In this document: positions 43,730 through 52,922 of the stretch, piece by piece
Layout: every line of letters starts with the position of its first letter
Numbering within the stretch: position 1 is the first letter of the stretch
NCBI RefSeq assembly: GCF_015234305.1
Contig: NZ_JADGMI010000001.1
Coordinates: 186,001 to 250,000, forward strand
From: Superficieibacter sp. 1612_C1
GTDB taxonomy: Bacteria > Pseudomonadota > Gammaproteobacteria > Enterobacterales > Enterobacteriaceae
Length of the DNA stretch: 64,000 bases
Reading direction: 5' to 3'
The notes under the pieces: generated by a model
The model's database searches: none
What the model was told of the DNA's origin: nothing
What the model saw: the letters and a program-made list of their open reading frames with translations, nothing else
Made by a program: the position numbers and the translations under genes

Positions 43730-46140
43730 TTGCCCGCTGGTTCTGGCGCGAATGGCGCTCGCCCTCGCTGCTGATTGTCTGGCTGGCGTTAAGCCTGGCG
43801 GTGGCCTGTGTGCTGGCGCTGGGCAATATCAGTGACCGGATGGAAAAGGGACTAAGCCAGCAAAGCCGGGAGTTTATGGCTGGCGACCGGGCGCTGCGCA
43901 GTTCGCGCGTGGTGCCGCCGGAATGGATTGCTGAAGCGCGCAAATTGGGGCTGAAGGTGGATGAGCAAATCACCTTTGCCACCATGACCTTTGCCCGCGA
44001 CACGCCGCAGCTGGCGAACGTCAAGGCGGTGGGCAATCTCTATCCGATGTACGGCGAGCTGCAAACCGATCCGCCGGGGCTGAAACCTGTCGCAGGCACC
44101 GCGCTGCTGGCCCCGCGATTAATGGCGCTGCTCAACCTGAAACCGGGTGATTCGATTGACGTTGGCGACACCACGCTGCGCATCGCGGGCGAAGTGGTGC
44201 AGGAGCCGGACGCCGGGTTTAATCCGTTTCAGATGGCCCCGCGCCTGCTGATGAACGTTGCCGACGTGGCAAAAACGGGCGCGACAGGGCCGGGCAGTCG
44301 CGTCAGCTGGCGCTATAAATTCGGCGGTACGCCGTCCCAGCTTGCCGCCTATGAAAAATGGCTGCTGCCGCAGTTAAAACCGGAGCATCGCTGGTACGGC
44401 CTTGAGCAGGATGAGGGCGCGCTGGGGAAATCGCTCGAACGCTCGCAGCAATTCCTTTTACTCTCAGCGCTGTTAACGCTGCTACTGGCAGTGGCCGCCG
44501 TGGCGGTGGCGATGAGCCATTATTGCCGTAGCCGCTACGATCTGGTGGCAATCCTGAAAACCCTCGGTGCCGGAGGGAGGCAGCTACGCAAGCTGATTAT
44601 TGGCCAGTGGCTGCTATTGATGCTGCTTTCTATTGTGACCGGCGGCGTGCTGGGGCTGGCGTTTGAGCAGGTGCTGATTATCCTGCTTAAACCGGTGCTG
44701 CCGGTGGCGCTTCCTGCCGCGAGCCTGTGGCCGTGGCTGTGGTCCGCCGGTGCAATGACCACCATTTCCCTGCTGGTAGGTCTGCGACCTTACCGGCTGC
44801 TGCTGGCGACGCAGCCGTTGCGTGTATTGCGCCGGGATGTGGTGGCTAATGTCTGGCCGCTGAAAATCTATCTCCCGATCATTACCGTGGTGGTGGTCGC
44901 CCTGCTGGCGTGGCTTATGGGCGGCAGTACGCTGTTATGGGCGGTGCTGGCGGGTGCGCTGGTGCTGGCACTGCTGTGTGGCGTACTGGGCTGGATGCTG
45001 CTCAACGTCCTGAAGCGCCTGACCATCAATGCGCTGCCGCTGCGGCTTGCGGTCAATCGTCTGCTGCGCCAGCCGTGGTCGACGCTCAGCCAGCTGGCGG
45101 CATTCTCTCTCTCCTTTATGCTGCTGGCGCTGCTGCTGGTGCTGCGCGGGGATTTACTGGATCGCTGGCAGCAGCAGTTGCCGCCGGAAAGCCCGAACTA
45201 TTTTCTGATCAACATTGCCCCGGAGCAGGTTGAGCCGGTTAAGCAGTTTCTGGCTGAGCATCAGGTGCGCCCCTCGACGTTCTATCCCATCGTTCGCGCA
45301 CGTCTGACGCAAATCAACGGCCAGCCGACGGAGGGTAATAAGGATGAGGCGCTTAATCGCGAGCTTAACCTCACCTGGCTGAGTCAGAAACCGGACCATA
45401 ACCCGATTACCGCAGGCCACTGGCCGCCTGTCGCAGGGGAGGTCTCTATGGAACAGGATCTGGCGAAACGGCTGGATATTTCCCTGGGCGATAGCGTGAC
45501 GTTCACCGGGGACACTCAGGACTTCACCGCCAAAGTGACCAGCCTGCGTAAGGTGGACTGGGAGAGCCTGCGCCCCAACTTCTACTTTATTTTCCCGACC
45601 GGGGCGCTGGACGGACAGCCGCAAAGCTGGCTCACCAGTTTCCGCTGGGATAATGGCAGTAGCCTGCTGACGGAACTTAACCGTGCGTTTCCGACGGTCA
45701 GTTTGCTGGATATCGGCGCGATCTTAAAACAGGTCGGGCAGGTATTGGAGCAGGTCAGCCGGGCGCTGGAAGTGATGGTGGTGCTGGTAACGCTGTGCGG
45801 CGTGCTGTTGCTAATGGCGCAAATTCAGGTCGGTATGCGCCAGCGTCATCAGGAGCTGGTGGTGTATCGCACGCTGGGCGCGGGTAAACGCCTGCTGCGG
45901 ACAACGCTATGGTGTGAGTTTGCCCTGCTGGGGCTGGTGGCGGGAGTGGTTGCAGCCATCGGCGCAGAAACCGCGCTGGCCGTACTGCAAACCCGCGTCT
46001 TTGACTTCCCGTGGGAGCCGGACTGGCGCTTGTGGGTTGTCCTGCCGTTTAGCGGTGCGCTGTTGCTCTCCCTGTGCGGCGGCTGGCTTGGCGTGCGGTT
46101 GCTCAAAGGCCGGGCGCTGTTCCGCCAGTTTAGCGCTTAG
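43726..46140 (+). CDS. ybbP: ABC transporter permease YbbP (FtsX/MacB-like)
   Basis: An 804 aa permease of the FtsX superfamily with two copies of the core: one N-terminal helix at 15-35, helices at about 250-430, a middle helix at 465-485, a large periplasmic part, and the last helices at 680-800. It matches E. coli YbbP. It is translationally coupled to ybbA. A perfect 11-bp hairpin (46149-46174) follows. Confidence 0.93.
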   Translation: MIARWFWREWRSPSLLIVWLALSLAVACVLALGNISDRMEKGLSQQSREFMAGDRALRSSRVVPPEWIAEARKLGLKVDEQITFATMTFARDTPQLANVKAVGNLYPMYGELQTDPPGLKPVAGTALLAPRLMALLNLKPGDSIDVGDTTLRIAGEVVQEPDAGFNPFQMAPRLLMNVADVAKTGATGPGSRVSWRYKFGGTPSQLAAYEKWLLPQLKPEHRWYGLEQDEGALGKSLERSQQFLLLSALLTLLLAVAAVAVAMSHYCRSRYDLVAILKTLGAGGRQLRKLIIGQWLLLMLLSIVTGGVLGLAFEQVLIILLKPVLPVALPAASLWPWLWSAGAMTTISLLVGLRPYRLLLATQPLRVLRRDVVANVWPLKIYLPIITVVVVALLAWLMGGSTLLWAVLAGALVLALLCGVLGWMLLNVLKRLTINALPLRLAVNRLLRQPWSTLSQLAAFSLSFMLLALLLVLRGDLLDRWQQQLPPESPNYFLINIAPEQVEPVKQFLAEHQVRPSTFYPIVRARLTQINGQPTEGNKDEALNRELNLTWLSQKPDHNPITAGHWPPVAGEVSMEQDLAKRLDISLGDSVTFTGDTQDFTAKVTSLRKVDWESLRPNFYFIFPTGALDGQPQSWLTSFRWDNGSSLLTELNRAFPTVSLLDIGAILKQVGQVLEQVSRALEVMVVLVTLCGVLLLMAQIQVGMRQRHQELVVYRTLGAGKRLLRTTLWCEFALLGLVAGVVAAIGAETALAVLQTRVFDFPWEPDWRLWVVLPFSGALLLSLCGGWLGVRLLKGRALFRQFSA

Positions 46141-46351
46141 CCCTTGCTATGCGCCGATCGTCGGATCGGCGCATACTGCATCATCCTTCGCCATTCAGTG
46201 ACACACTTCAAAACATCATGAAATAATTTCAATTACACCGGCTGGCGGAGTGTGACATCTTAGAATCTCCCTGCGTTTTGCGGGTGAAAAATAACAGCGC
46301 CGCATTGCACGGCGCATGCAAGACAACACCACATTTTATCCAGGAGAAATT
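46141..46351. promoter_or_regulatory. ybbP-sfbA gap: hairpin and palindrome
   Basis: ATGCGCCGATC (46149-46159) pairs with GATCGGCGCAT (46164-46174), probably the ybbP terminator though without a T run. TGAAAT-A-ATTTCA (46219-46231) is a perfect 13-bp palindrome that could be an operator. A third hairpin GCGCCG-CATTGCA-CGGCGC (46297-46315) lies in the likely leader of the next gene. Confidence 0.45.
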
Positions 46352-47185
46352 ATGGGACTGCGTCACAGCCTCCGCATCGCGGCTGGAACATTATTGCTGG
46401 CCTGCGGCTTACAGTTTGCCCACGCCAACAGCGATCCGCACACCATCGTCTTTGGCGTCGCGCCGGGACCTTATGGCGACATGGTAAAACAGGCGATTGC
46501 GCCTTCCTTAAAAGAGAAGGGCTATAAAGTCGTGGTGCGCGAGTTCAGCGACTACGTGCAGCCGAATATGGCGCTGTCCAACGGCAGCATTGATGCCAAC
46601 CTGTTCCAGCACTCGCTCTATTTCGATAAATTTACCGCTGATAAAGGGCTGAAGTTGAGCAATCTTATCAGCGTGCCGACCGCCGGAATGGGCTTTTACT
46701 CGCGCAAGATTAAAAGCCTCGACGAGCTAAAAAAAGGCGACGTGATCACGCTGTCTAACGATCCGACCAACCTTGCACGCGGTCTGCGCTTCCTGCAATC
46801 GCTGGATCTGATCACCATCAAACCAAATATTGATCCGACCAAAGCCTCCGAGCGCGATATCGCCACTAACCCCAAAGGGCTGGTGTTCAAGCCGCTGGAA
46901 GCCGCGCAACTGCCGCGCACCCTTGACGGCGTGACTGCCTCACTGGTGAACGGTAACTTTGCGGTCGCCGCGGGGCTGGATCTCTCCAGTGCCATCAAGC
47001 AGGAAAATCTTGATGAGAACCTGAAAAATATTATCGCCGTGCGCACTGAAGATGCGGACAAACCGTTCGCGAAAGATATTGTCACCGTGGTCAAATCACC
47101 GGCTTACCGTGCGGTGATCGACGATCCGAAAAATATCTACAGTGCGTTCCAGAAGCCTGAATGGATGACGGCGGAAAAACAGTAA
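46352..47185 (+). CDS. sfbA: MetQ/NlpA-family substrate-binding protein (SfbA-like)
   Basis: A 277 aa periplasmic binding protein of a methionine-type ABC importer. The N-terminal 25 residues are a signal sequence; LLLAC at 14-18 is lipobox-like, but AHA/NS at 24-26 could instead be a signal peptidase I site. The family pattern VQPNMALSNGSIDANLFQHS is clear. Gene order (after ybbP, before an ATPase with a NIL domain and a permease) matches Salmonella sfbABC as I remember it. The ligand, methionine or another, is not shown. AGGAGAAATT precedes the ATG. Confidence 0.82.
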   Translation: MGLRHSLRIAAGTLLLACGLQFAHANSDPHTIVFGVAPGPYGDMVKQAIAPSLKEKGYKVVVREFSDYVQPNMALSNGSIDANLFQHSLYFDKFTADKGLKLSNLISVPTAGMGFYSRKIKSLDELKKGDVITLSNDPTNLARGLRFLQSLDLITIKPNIDPTKASERDIATNPKGLVFKPLEAAQLPRTLDGVTASLVNGNFAVAAGLDLSSAIKQENLDENLKNIIAVRTEDADKPFAKDIVTVVKSPAYRAVIDDPKNIYSAFQKPEWMTAEKQ

Positions 47186-47209
47186 CGGCGAGTATTTCTG
47201 AGGTTTGGC

Positions 47210-48226
47210 ATGATTGAAATAGAAAAGGTCTGCGTCGATTTTACCGCAGGCCGCGGCCCCTCCACCCGCGCGGTGGATGAGGTCAGTTTACGTATCGCGC
47301 CCGGTGAGATCTTTGGCATCGTCGGCACCAGCGGCGCGGGCAAAAGCACCCTGTTGCGCACGCTGAACGCATTAACCCGTCCCAGTCAGGGCCACGTTAA
47401 GATTAACGGCGTGGAGATTTCGGCGCTGGAAGGTCAGGCTTTGCGTAAGGCACGTCAACGCATCGGGATGATTTTCCAGCATTTTAACTTAATGCACACC
47501 CGTACCGTGGCGCAAAACGTCGCCTTCAGCCTGAAAGCCGCGGGCTGGGAGCGCAGCAAAATTGCGCCCCGCGTGGCGGAGATCCTCGCGCTGGTCGGTC
47601 TGGCAGATAAAGCGAACCGCTTTCCGGTACAGCTCAGCGGCGGACAAAAGCAGCGCGTCGGCATTGCCCGGGCGATTGCCAATCACCCGGACGTGCTGCT
47701 TTGCGATGAACCTACCTCGGCGCTGGATCTGGAAACCTCTGCCACGATCCTCGCGCTGTTAAAGCAAATCAGTCAGCAAATGGGTATTACCATCGTGCTG
47801 ATCACGCATGAAATGGACGTGATCAAGACGATCTGTGACCGCGTGGCGGTGATGTCTGGCGGGAAAGTCGTGGAGGAGGGCGAGGTCTTTGATGTGTTTG
47901 CCCATCCGCAGCATCCGTTTACGCAGCAACTGGTCTCGCATACCCTCAACCTGGACCTGCCGGAGCGACTGCGTCAGCATTTGCCGGGGCAATTGCTGAA
48001 AATCCTGTTTATCGGGGATTCTGCCGAACAGCCGGTACTTTCTGAGGTGGCGGTCAAATTTGGTGTGGCGGTGAATATTCTGCACGGCAAAATTGAATAT
48101 ATCGCTGAACGAGCGCTGGGCATTCTGGTGGTGCAGCTTACCGCCCCGAATGATCCCGCTGCCGTGGACGCGGCGGTGGAGCATATTCGTCAACGCACCG
48201 CGCAAGTGGAGGTGATCCGTGGATGA
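47210..48226 (+). CDS. sfbB: Methionine-type ABC importer ATPase with NIL domain (SfbB-like)
   Basis: A 338 aa MetN-like ATPase. Walker A is GTSGAGKST, the signature LSGGQKQRVGIARA, Walker B VLLCDEPTS, and the H-loop ITHEMD. Residues about 265-338 form the NIL domain that in MetN binds methionine for feedback inhibition (FGVAVNILHGKIEYI). The permease start overlaps the end of this gene by eight bases. Confidence 0.87.
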   Translation: MIEIEKVCVDFTAGRGPSTRAVDEVSLRIAPGEIFGIVGTSGAGKSTLLRTLNALTRPSQGHVKINGVEISALEGQALRKARQRIGMIFQHFNLMHTRTVAQNVAFSLKAAGWERSKIAPRVAEILALVGLADKANRFPVQLSGGQKQRVGIARAIANHPDVLLCDEPTSALDLETSATILALLKQISQQMGITIVLITHEMDVIKTICDRVAVMSGGKVVEEGEVFDVFAHPQHPFTQQLVSHTLNLDLPERLRQHLPGQLLKILFIGDSAEQPVLSEVAVKFGVAVNILHGKIEYIAERALGILVVQLTAPNDPAAVDAAVEHIRQRTAQVEVIRG

Positions 48227-48878
48227 CATGTTGCCTGATTTAACCCTGGCGTTTAACGAAACCTTCCAGATGCTCAGCATTTCGACGGTGCTGGCGATTG
48301 TCGGCGGCCTGCCGCTCGGCTTTTTAATTTTCGTCACCGACCGTCATCTGTTCTGGCAAAACCGGTTTGTTTATCTGCTCAGTTCGGTGCTGGTGAATAT
48401 TATTCGTTCGGTGCCGTTTGTGATCCTGCTGGTCCTGCTGTTGCCGCTTACCCAGTTTCTGCTGGGCAATACCATCGGACCGATTGCCGCCTCCGTTCCC
48501 CTGTCGGTGGCCGCGATTGCTTTTTATGCCCGTCTGGTGGACAGCGCGCTGCGCGAAGTGGACAAAGGCATTATCGAGGCGGCGGAAGCGTTTGGGGCCA
48601 GCCCGATGCGCATCATCTGTACCGTGCTGCTGCCAGAAGCCAGCGCCGGGCTGCTGCGCGGCCTGACCATCACTCTGGTGAGCCTGATTGGCTACTCGGC
48701 GATGGCCGGAATTGTCGGCGGCGGCGGCGTGGGCGACCTGGCGATCCGCTACGGCTACTACCGCTATGAAACCGAAGTCATGATTGTCACCGTGGTGGCG
48801 CTGATTATCCTGGTGCAGATTGTGCAGATGCTCGGCGACTGGCTGGCGCAGCGGGCAGATAAGCGGGAACGGCGTTAA
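48219..48878 (+). CDS. sfbC: Methionine-type ABC importer permease (SfbC-like)
   Basis: A 219 aa MetI-like inner-membrane permease with about five helices and the EAA loop IIEAAEAFGASPMRII. The start is GTG at 48219, overlapping sfbB. It is supported by GGAGGTGATC (48208-48217), an unusually complete match to the 16S anti-Shine-Dalgarno end. A strong terminator follows. Confidence 0.87.
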   Translation: MDDMLPDLTLAFNETFQMLSISTVLAIVGGLPLGFLIFVTDRHLFWQNRFVYLLSSVLVNIIRSVPFVILLVLLLPLTQFLLGNTIGPIAASVPLSVAAIAFYARLVDSALREVDKGIIEAAEAFGASPMRIICTVLLPEASAGLLRGLTITLVSLIGYSAMAGIVGGGGVGDLAIRYGYYRYETEVMIVTVVALIILVQIVQMLGDWLAQRADKRERR

Positions 48879-48881
48879 AGA

Positions 48882-48921
48882 AACTAGCTGGCCGAAAGGG
48901 TGATTCGGCCAGCTAGTTTTT
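48882..48921. terminator. Strong terminator of sfbABC
   Basis: AACTAGCTGGCCGAA (48882-48896) pairs perfectly with TTCGGCCAGCTAGTT (48904-48918), loop AGGGTGA, then T run. The A flank on the left makes it potentially bidirectional. Confidence 0.92.
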
Positions 48922-49029
48922 AAAGCATTTAATTTTTTACAAGGAGTCAGGAATGCCCGATTCCTGTCGCTGACGCTGAGTTACTGCCTGCGGTTGATGA
49001 CAAAGCCGTTGGCTATTGTATACACTGCT

Positions 49030-49132
49030 ATGCCGGGTGGCAGCTTCGCCTTACCCGGCCTGTGAAAACCATCAATATCAAAAGCTTATTCTTAATCCGT
49101 AGGCCTGTACAAGCGAAGCGCCGCCAGGCATC
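49030..49132. repeat. REP pair after sfbC
   Basis: REP units at 49030-49063 (ATGCCGGGTGGCAGCTTCGC...) and, inverted and more degenerate, at 49099-49132 (GTAGGCCTGTACAAGCGAAG...). This is the last REP cluster I see before the accessory region. Confidence 0.8.
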
Positions 49133-49304
49133 ATTCCACGGTATGACGTTTGTCAGTAGTCTGGGGCTGGGTACTGTCGCAAACTTGCACGCCATTTTCC
49201 CCTTCATATTTTTATAATCAATATATCTGGCTGGACTGCTATTTTTATAACAAATTTATAAAATTAAAAAATCTGCCATAATGACAGATTTCTTTAATTT
49301 ATAA
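49133..49304 (-). terminator. Gap with yeeN terminator at 49266-49291
   Basis: Leftward from the yeeN stop, AAATCTG (49291-49285) and CAGATTT (49275-49269) form a hairpin with an inner CAT/ATG pair, followed by a T run. The rest is AT-rich. A word GGGTACTGTCGCAAACTT near 49168-49185 faintly resembles IS6-family ends. Confidence 0.6.
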
Positions 49305-50021
49305 TTAGAGATTTGCGACGTTATGATATACTTTTTGGACATCATCGTCATCTTCAAGGGCATCAACAAGTCCTTCAAAGATTTCTAAATCTTCTGGTGA
49401 AAGTTCAATTTCTGATTGAGCGATCATTTCTAATTCGGTTGTTGAGAATTCAGTAATTCCAGCTGCTTTCAGAGCTGCAATTCCTTTATGAAGGTCTGTA
49501 GGTTCGGTATAAATAACGATGTTTCCTTCTTCTTCGGTCACATCACGAACGTCAACTTCAGCTTCAAGCAAAATTTCAAAAATATGGTCAGGGTCTGTTC
49601 CTTTAAATACAATCACCCCGGTGTTGTCAAACATATAGCTGACAGCACCCGCCGCACCGATATTCCCGCCTTTTTTATTGAAAATCATGCGAACGTTAGC
49701 AATGGTACGGTTAACATTTGAAGTCAACGTTTCAACGATAATCATTGAACCACTTGGTCCAAAGCCTTCATAACGCCCCTGGACGAAGGTTTCATCTCCG
49801 CCACCTTTGGCTTTATCAATGGCTTTATCAATAACGTGCTTTGGAACTTGTGCCTGTTTCGCACGTTCAATAACGAACTTTAACGCTGAGTTTGATTCTG
49901 GGTCTGGTTCACCTTGTTTAGCCGCAGCATAGATTTCTACACCGAATTTTGCATATATATTAGACGTTGCACCGTCTTTAGCCGTTTTTTTAGCAACAAT
50001 ATTGGCCCATTTACGTCCCAC
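49305..50021 (-). CDS. yeeN: YebC/PmpR family protein, YeeN type
   Basis: A 238 aa protein of the YebC family (DNA-binding regulator or translation factor). It reads [20 protein letters not shown] to [15 protein letters not shown] and is almost the same as E. coli YeeN. It differs from the usual enterobacterial YebC, and its type is common in Firmicutes. The start is GTG at 50021, with AGGAG nine bases upstream. The base composition is far below the neighbours: 49381-49440 is 19 of 60 G+C. In E. coli yeeN lies elsewhere in the chromosome. Transfer is likely. Confidence 0.92.
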   Translation of the reverse strand: MGRKWANIVAKKTAKDGATSNIYAKFGVEIYAAAKQGEPDPESNSALKFVIERAKQAQVPKHVIDKAIDKAKGGGDETFVQGRYEGFGPSGSMIIVETLTSNVNRTIANVRMIFNKKGGNIGAAGAVSYMFDNTGVIVFKGTDPDHIFEILLEAEVDVRDVTEEEGNIVIYTEPTDLHKGIAALKAAGITEFSTTELEMIAQSEIELSPEDLEIFEGLVDALEDDDDVQKVYHNVANL

Positions 50022-50471
50022 TGGAACAGTCTCCTGGATAATTTATTTACATTACTAACAGGTTAATAACCTGCATGTTTTTCCGCCATATTATATCATA
50101 ACATGTAAATTCTCGTCTATGAGAAATAAAAACATCTCAATTTTACGGGGTGTGACTTTAATTTTATTAATGGTTGATAGTGTGGGTAAACTATTTCCAG
50201 TTTTTTTTCTGGTTCTTTTATTTTTATTCTTAATAATTGAGCCGCAGTAATAATACATAATACAAGAGAAACAAAAGTAATAATTCAGGCCGAAACATCT
50301 GTTATTAACGTTGCCGCTGAACTGCTTACAGAGCGCTACAGGCTATGGTGCGCAGCGCCTTATTGAGAGTGTTTTCGCTGATCGGCTTACGTGGAGTGAG
50401 GTCACAGGGAAACCGTTTTAGCTATAGGGCAGAACTGTCTATCGGGACCAGTTAATGTAGTAAGCACGTAG
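50022..50471. other. AT-rich region upstream of yeeN
   Basis: About 450 bases, AT-rich to 50280. It must contain the leftward yeeN promoter. I see no gene and no clear repeat. Confidence 0.4.
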
Positions 50472-50705
50472 CTGCTGGTCTTGACGGTTACACTCCCGGA
50501 TGCGTTACGCCAGGATCTGGCCCGGCAATCAGGTGCGGTCCACATTCGTGAGCCTCTCAATTCCGTCATTTCTGCTGTCTCAGACCTTTCATCTATACTG
50601 ACTATTGCAGTGGAAATTTGCACAGGAGGCCGCGCCGTGGTCAACGTTCTCATTGTGCTGACAAAGCAAGAAGCGCACAGACTGCAAAAGATACTTAAGG
50701 CATAG
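50472..50705 (+). CDS. Possible small hypothetical gene or remnant
   Basis: An open frame of up to 77 codons, beginning after an in-frame TAG at 50469 and ending at TAG... TAA-type stop near 50705. The only starts are TTG at 50481 or CTG further up, without a ribosome binding site. The C-terminal part (VVNVLIVLTKQEAHRLQKIL) looks protein-like: a hydrophobic stretch, then an amphipathic helix. I recognise no family. It may be the end of a decayed gene. Confidence 0.25.
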   Translation: MLVLTVTLPDALRQDLARQSGAVHIREPLNSVISAVSDLSSILTIAVEICTGGRAVVNVLIVLTKQEAHRLQKILKA

Positions 50706-50843
50706 CAAGATGCAACTCAGTGCTCAGAGGAAAAGCGTTTAAATAACGTGAACATGTCAATGCGCTGATTAAACCGGGAGTTCCTGGCTTACACCCCAGA
50801 AAACTTAAAAATAATAAAATTCTATTTATCCGGGAGATAAAGA

Positions 50844-51317
50844 ATGAAAATAAGTAAGTTTGTTTATTCCGCCTTAATCGGCGTTGTCGCCAGTTGCCGT
50901 TCTATGACGCCGATGGCGGCCCTCGCGGCAGCGCGCCTTGCCAGACGCGATACATCGGGCAGTCTCAAGCTGCTGGACCTTCCGCTATTCAAATATGGTG
51001 CGTTAGCGATGGGAGCAGGTGAGCTATTGGGCGATAAGATGAAGTCAGCGCCAGACCGCACCGTGTTTTTGGGTTTATCAGCACGTGTAGCCAGCGCAGG
51101 AATTGCGGGTGCCGCGTTGGCACCCGCGGGAGAAGAAAAAACCGGCGCAGCGATCGCTATCTCTGCTGCTGTGCCACTTGCCTATGTCACATTAGCGGCA
51201 CGCAAAAAAGCCATGGCAGAAATTGGGCAGACCAGAAGTGGCTTGATTGAAGATACGCTCATCGTCGCTATCGGTGCGGCGGTTGTCTTCCTCGCAACAC
51301 GGCCAAAACGTATTTAA
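50844..51317 (+). CDS. DUF4126 family membrane protein
   Basis: A 157 aa hydrophobic protein. The N-terminal VYSALIGVVASCRSMTPMAA carries the family's SRSM-like turn after the first helix. Two glycine- and alanine-rich segments (about 82-97 and 103-118) and a C-terminal helix (138-152) follow. Function is unknown; family members are small integral membrane proteins. GGGAG lies before the ATG. It is convergent with the HxlR gene, separated by a perfect inverted repeat. Confidence 0.75.
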   Translation: MKISKFVYSALIGVVASCRSMTPMAALAAARLARRDTSGSLKLLDLPLFKYGALAMGAGELLGDKMKSAPDRTVFLGLSARVASAGIAGAALAPAGEEKTGAAIAISAAVPLAYVTLAARKKAMAEIGQTRSGLIEDTLIVAIGAAVVFLATRPKRI

Positions 51318-51405
51318 ATGTTCTCAGTCACGCCATAATGAAGAGCTCAGCGACTGCTCCTGGCACAGAGTGGTCGAAGCGAAAACGGATCTATCGGCTC
51401 CTGGC

Positions 51406-51431
51406 GCAGGCTGCATCACGATGCAGCCTGC
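51406..51431. terminator. Perfect inverted repeat in a convergent gap
   Basis: GCAGGCTGCATC (51406-51417), AC, GATGCAGCCTGC (51420-51431): a 12-bp stem between the DUF4126 and HxlR genes. No T run follows on either side, so terminator function is inferred from position. Confidence 0.45.
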
Positions 51432-51499
51432 TGCTTGATGAGAGTTTCAACATTCATAAATCCCTCAGGTTTATTTTTGCCATATTGTCACCAGAAGAT

Positions 51500-51901
51500 T
51501 CAATCACCGTCATACTGGGCTCTTGTTTCCCGGAAATAGCTGGCGGATGTGATAATCCAGGACCACAAAGGCAGCATCCGCAGAAGCATTTCTTTTCCCA
51601 TATCTGTAATCGCATAAACCACCCGGGGCAATTTTTCCTCATAATCATAGCGGGATATCAGCCCGTCCCGCTCCAGATGGCGTAGCGTTCGTGTCAGCAT
51701 CCTTTGAGTGACATCCGTAAGGCAGCGGCGTAACTCTCCGTAGCGAAGAGGCCCGCTGGTACCAAGAATATGCAGCACGCCCAGCGACCAGCGATTACCT
51801 GCATGAGCCAGGATCTCACGCTTCAGGCCCTCATCATCGTTGCTTAATTCCTCACAAAATTCTTTGGAAAATTGCAACAGCGCTTCCCGTTCAGACGCCA
51901 T
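51500..51901 (-). CDS. HxlR-family transcriptional regulator
   Basis: A 133 aa winged-helix regulator. The HxlR core is clear: GNRWSLGVLHILGTSGPLRY, then GELRRCLTDVTQRMLTRTLR and ERDGLISRYDYEEKLPRVVY. Such proteins often sense quinones, aldehydes or other electrophiles, some by a cysteine; here cysteines are C16 and one in RRCLTD. It is divergent from the NmrA-like gene across 85 bases, its likely target. Confidence 0.9.
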   Translation of the reverse strand: MASEREALLQFSKEFCEELSNDDEGLKREILAHAGNRWSLGVLHILGTSGPLRYGELRRCLTDVTQRMLTRTLRHLERDGLISRYDYEEKLPRVVYAITDMGKEMLLRMLPLWSWIITSASYFRETRAQYDGD

Positions 51902-51986
51902 ATCACCTCCGGTATCATGCGTGTGCCTAATTGAACCCGACCATGTCAGCTGTCAGGATGACCTTTTAATACAACAGGACGCAATA

Positions 51987-52922
51987 ATGAATACCGAAAA
52001 AAAACCTAAATATACTGTTCTGATACTCGGTGCAGGCGAGCTTGGTATACAGGTATTGAGAGCGATGAGCAGTAAAGTGCAGGAACATACCGATGTAAAA
52101 ATTAGCGTGTTACTCAGAAGCGAAGCCGCTCACGCCGTTTCTGGTTCGCGCAAGACACGGCTGGATGAACTAATGAGGCTTGGAGTCACTGTGGTAGAGG
52201 GCGATTTGCAGGAAAACAGTGTTGATGAACTGAGTGCGCTATTTGCTGCTTTCGACGCCGTCATCAACTGTAGTGGTTTTGTCAGCGGACCGGGAACGCA
52301 AATAAAAATTACGCGGGCGGTATTGAAAGCGGCTGTAGCCCGCTACTTCCCATGGCAGTTTGGTGTCGATTATGACGTAGTAGGTAAAGGCAGCGGGCAA
52401 CAAGTCTGGGATGAACAGCTTGACGTTCGCCACCTTTTACGCCAGCAAAATGCGACAGAGTGGGTCATTGTATCTACAGGTATTTTTACCAGCTACCTGT
52501 TTGAACCCGGTTTTGGCGTGATTGACGCGCAAAGTAAAACCGTCTGTGCGCTGGGAGACTGGCAGTACGCGATAACGCTGACCACGCCTGAAGATATCGG
52601 CCAACTGACTGCGGACATTTTCTTCCATCAGCCCACGTTGCGAAACGAGATTGTCTATATTGCAGGTGATACGCTGACTTATAGTGAGCTTGCTGATTTA
52701 ATGCATGCTCACTGGGGCACTGACGTAAACAAAAAATTACTGGACGGGCAACAGCTTCAGGATGATATGCAGCGCAATCCGCAAGATGTCGGTGCAAATT
52801 ACCGACTCGCTTTCGCACGGCCAGACGGCGTAGCCTGGAGTAAGAGCAATACTTACAATCACCGTAAGGGAATTGCAACTATAACGGCAAGTCAGTGGCT
52901 GGCAAAACAGCACGGGGTATAG
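51987..52922 (+). CDS. NmrA/isoflavone-reductase-like oxidoreductase
   Basis: A 311 aa atypical short-chain dehydrogenase. The dinucleotide motif VLILGAGELGIQVLRAM starts at residue 11. The substrate half follows FPWQFGVDYDVVG and has WVIVSTGIFTSYLF, like plant isoflavone reductases and NmrA. AGGA lies eight bases before ATG 51987; the frame is open further upstream but overlaps hxlR. It is probably controlled by the divergent HxlR protein. The substrate is unknown. Confidence 0.85.
   Translation: MNTEKKPKYTVLILGAGELGIQVLRAMSSKVQEHTDVKISVLLRSEAAHAVSGSRKTRLDELMRLGVTVVEGDLQENSVDELSALFAAFDAVINCSGFVSGPGTQIKITRAVLKAAVARYFPWQFGVDYDVVGKGSGQQVWDEQLDVRHLLRQQNATEWVIVSTGIFTSYLFEPGFGVIDAQSKTVCALGDWQYAITLTTPEDIGQLTADIFFHQPTLRNEIVYIAGDTLTYSELADLMHAHWGTDVNKKLLDGQQLQDDMQRNPQDVGANYRLAFARPDGVAWSKSNTYNHRKGIATITASQWLAKQHGV

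Noticed and set aside
46219..46231. Fur box upstream of sfbA
   Set aside because: The palindrome matches the Fur 7-1-7 consensus at only the central positions; a MetJ box was also sought and not found.
49168..49185. IS6-family terminal inverted repeat
   Set aside because: GGGTACTGTCGCAAACTT resembles such ends with several mismatches, but no partner end, target duplication or transposase is present.
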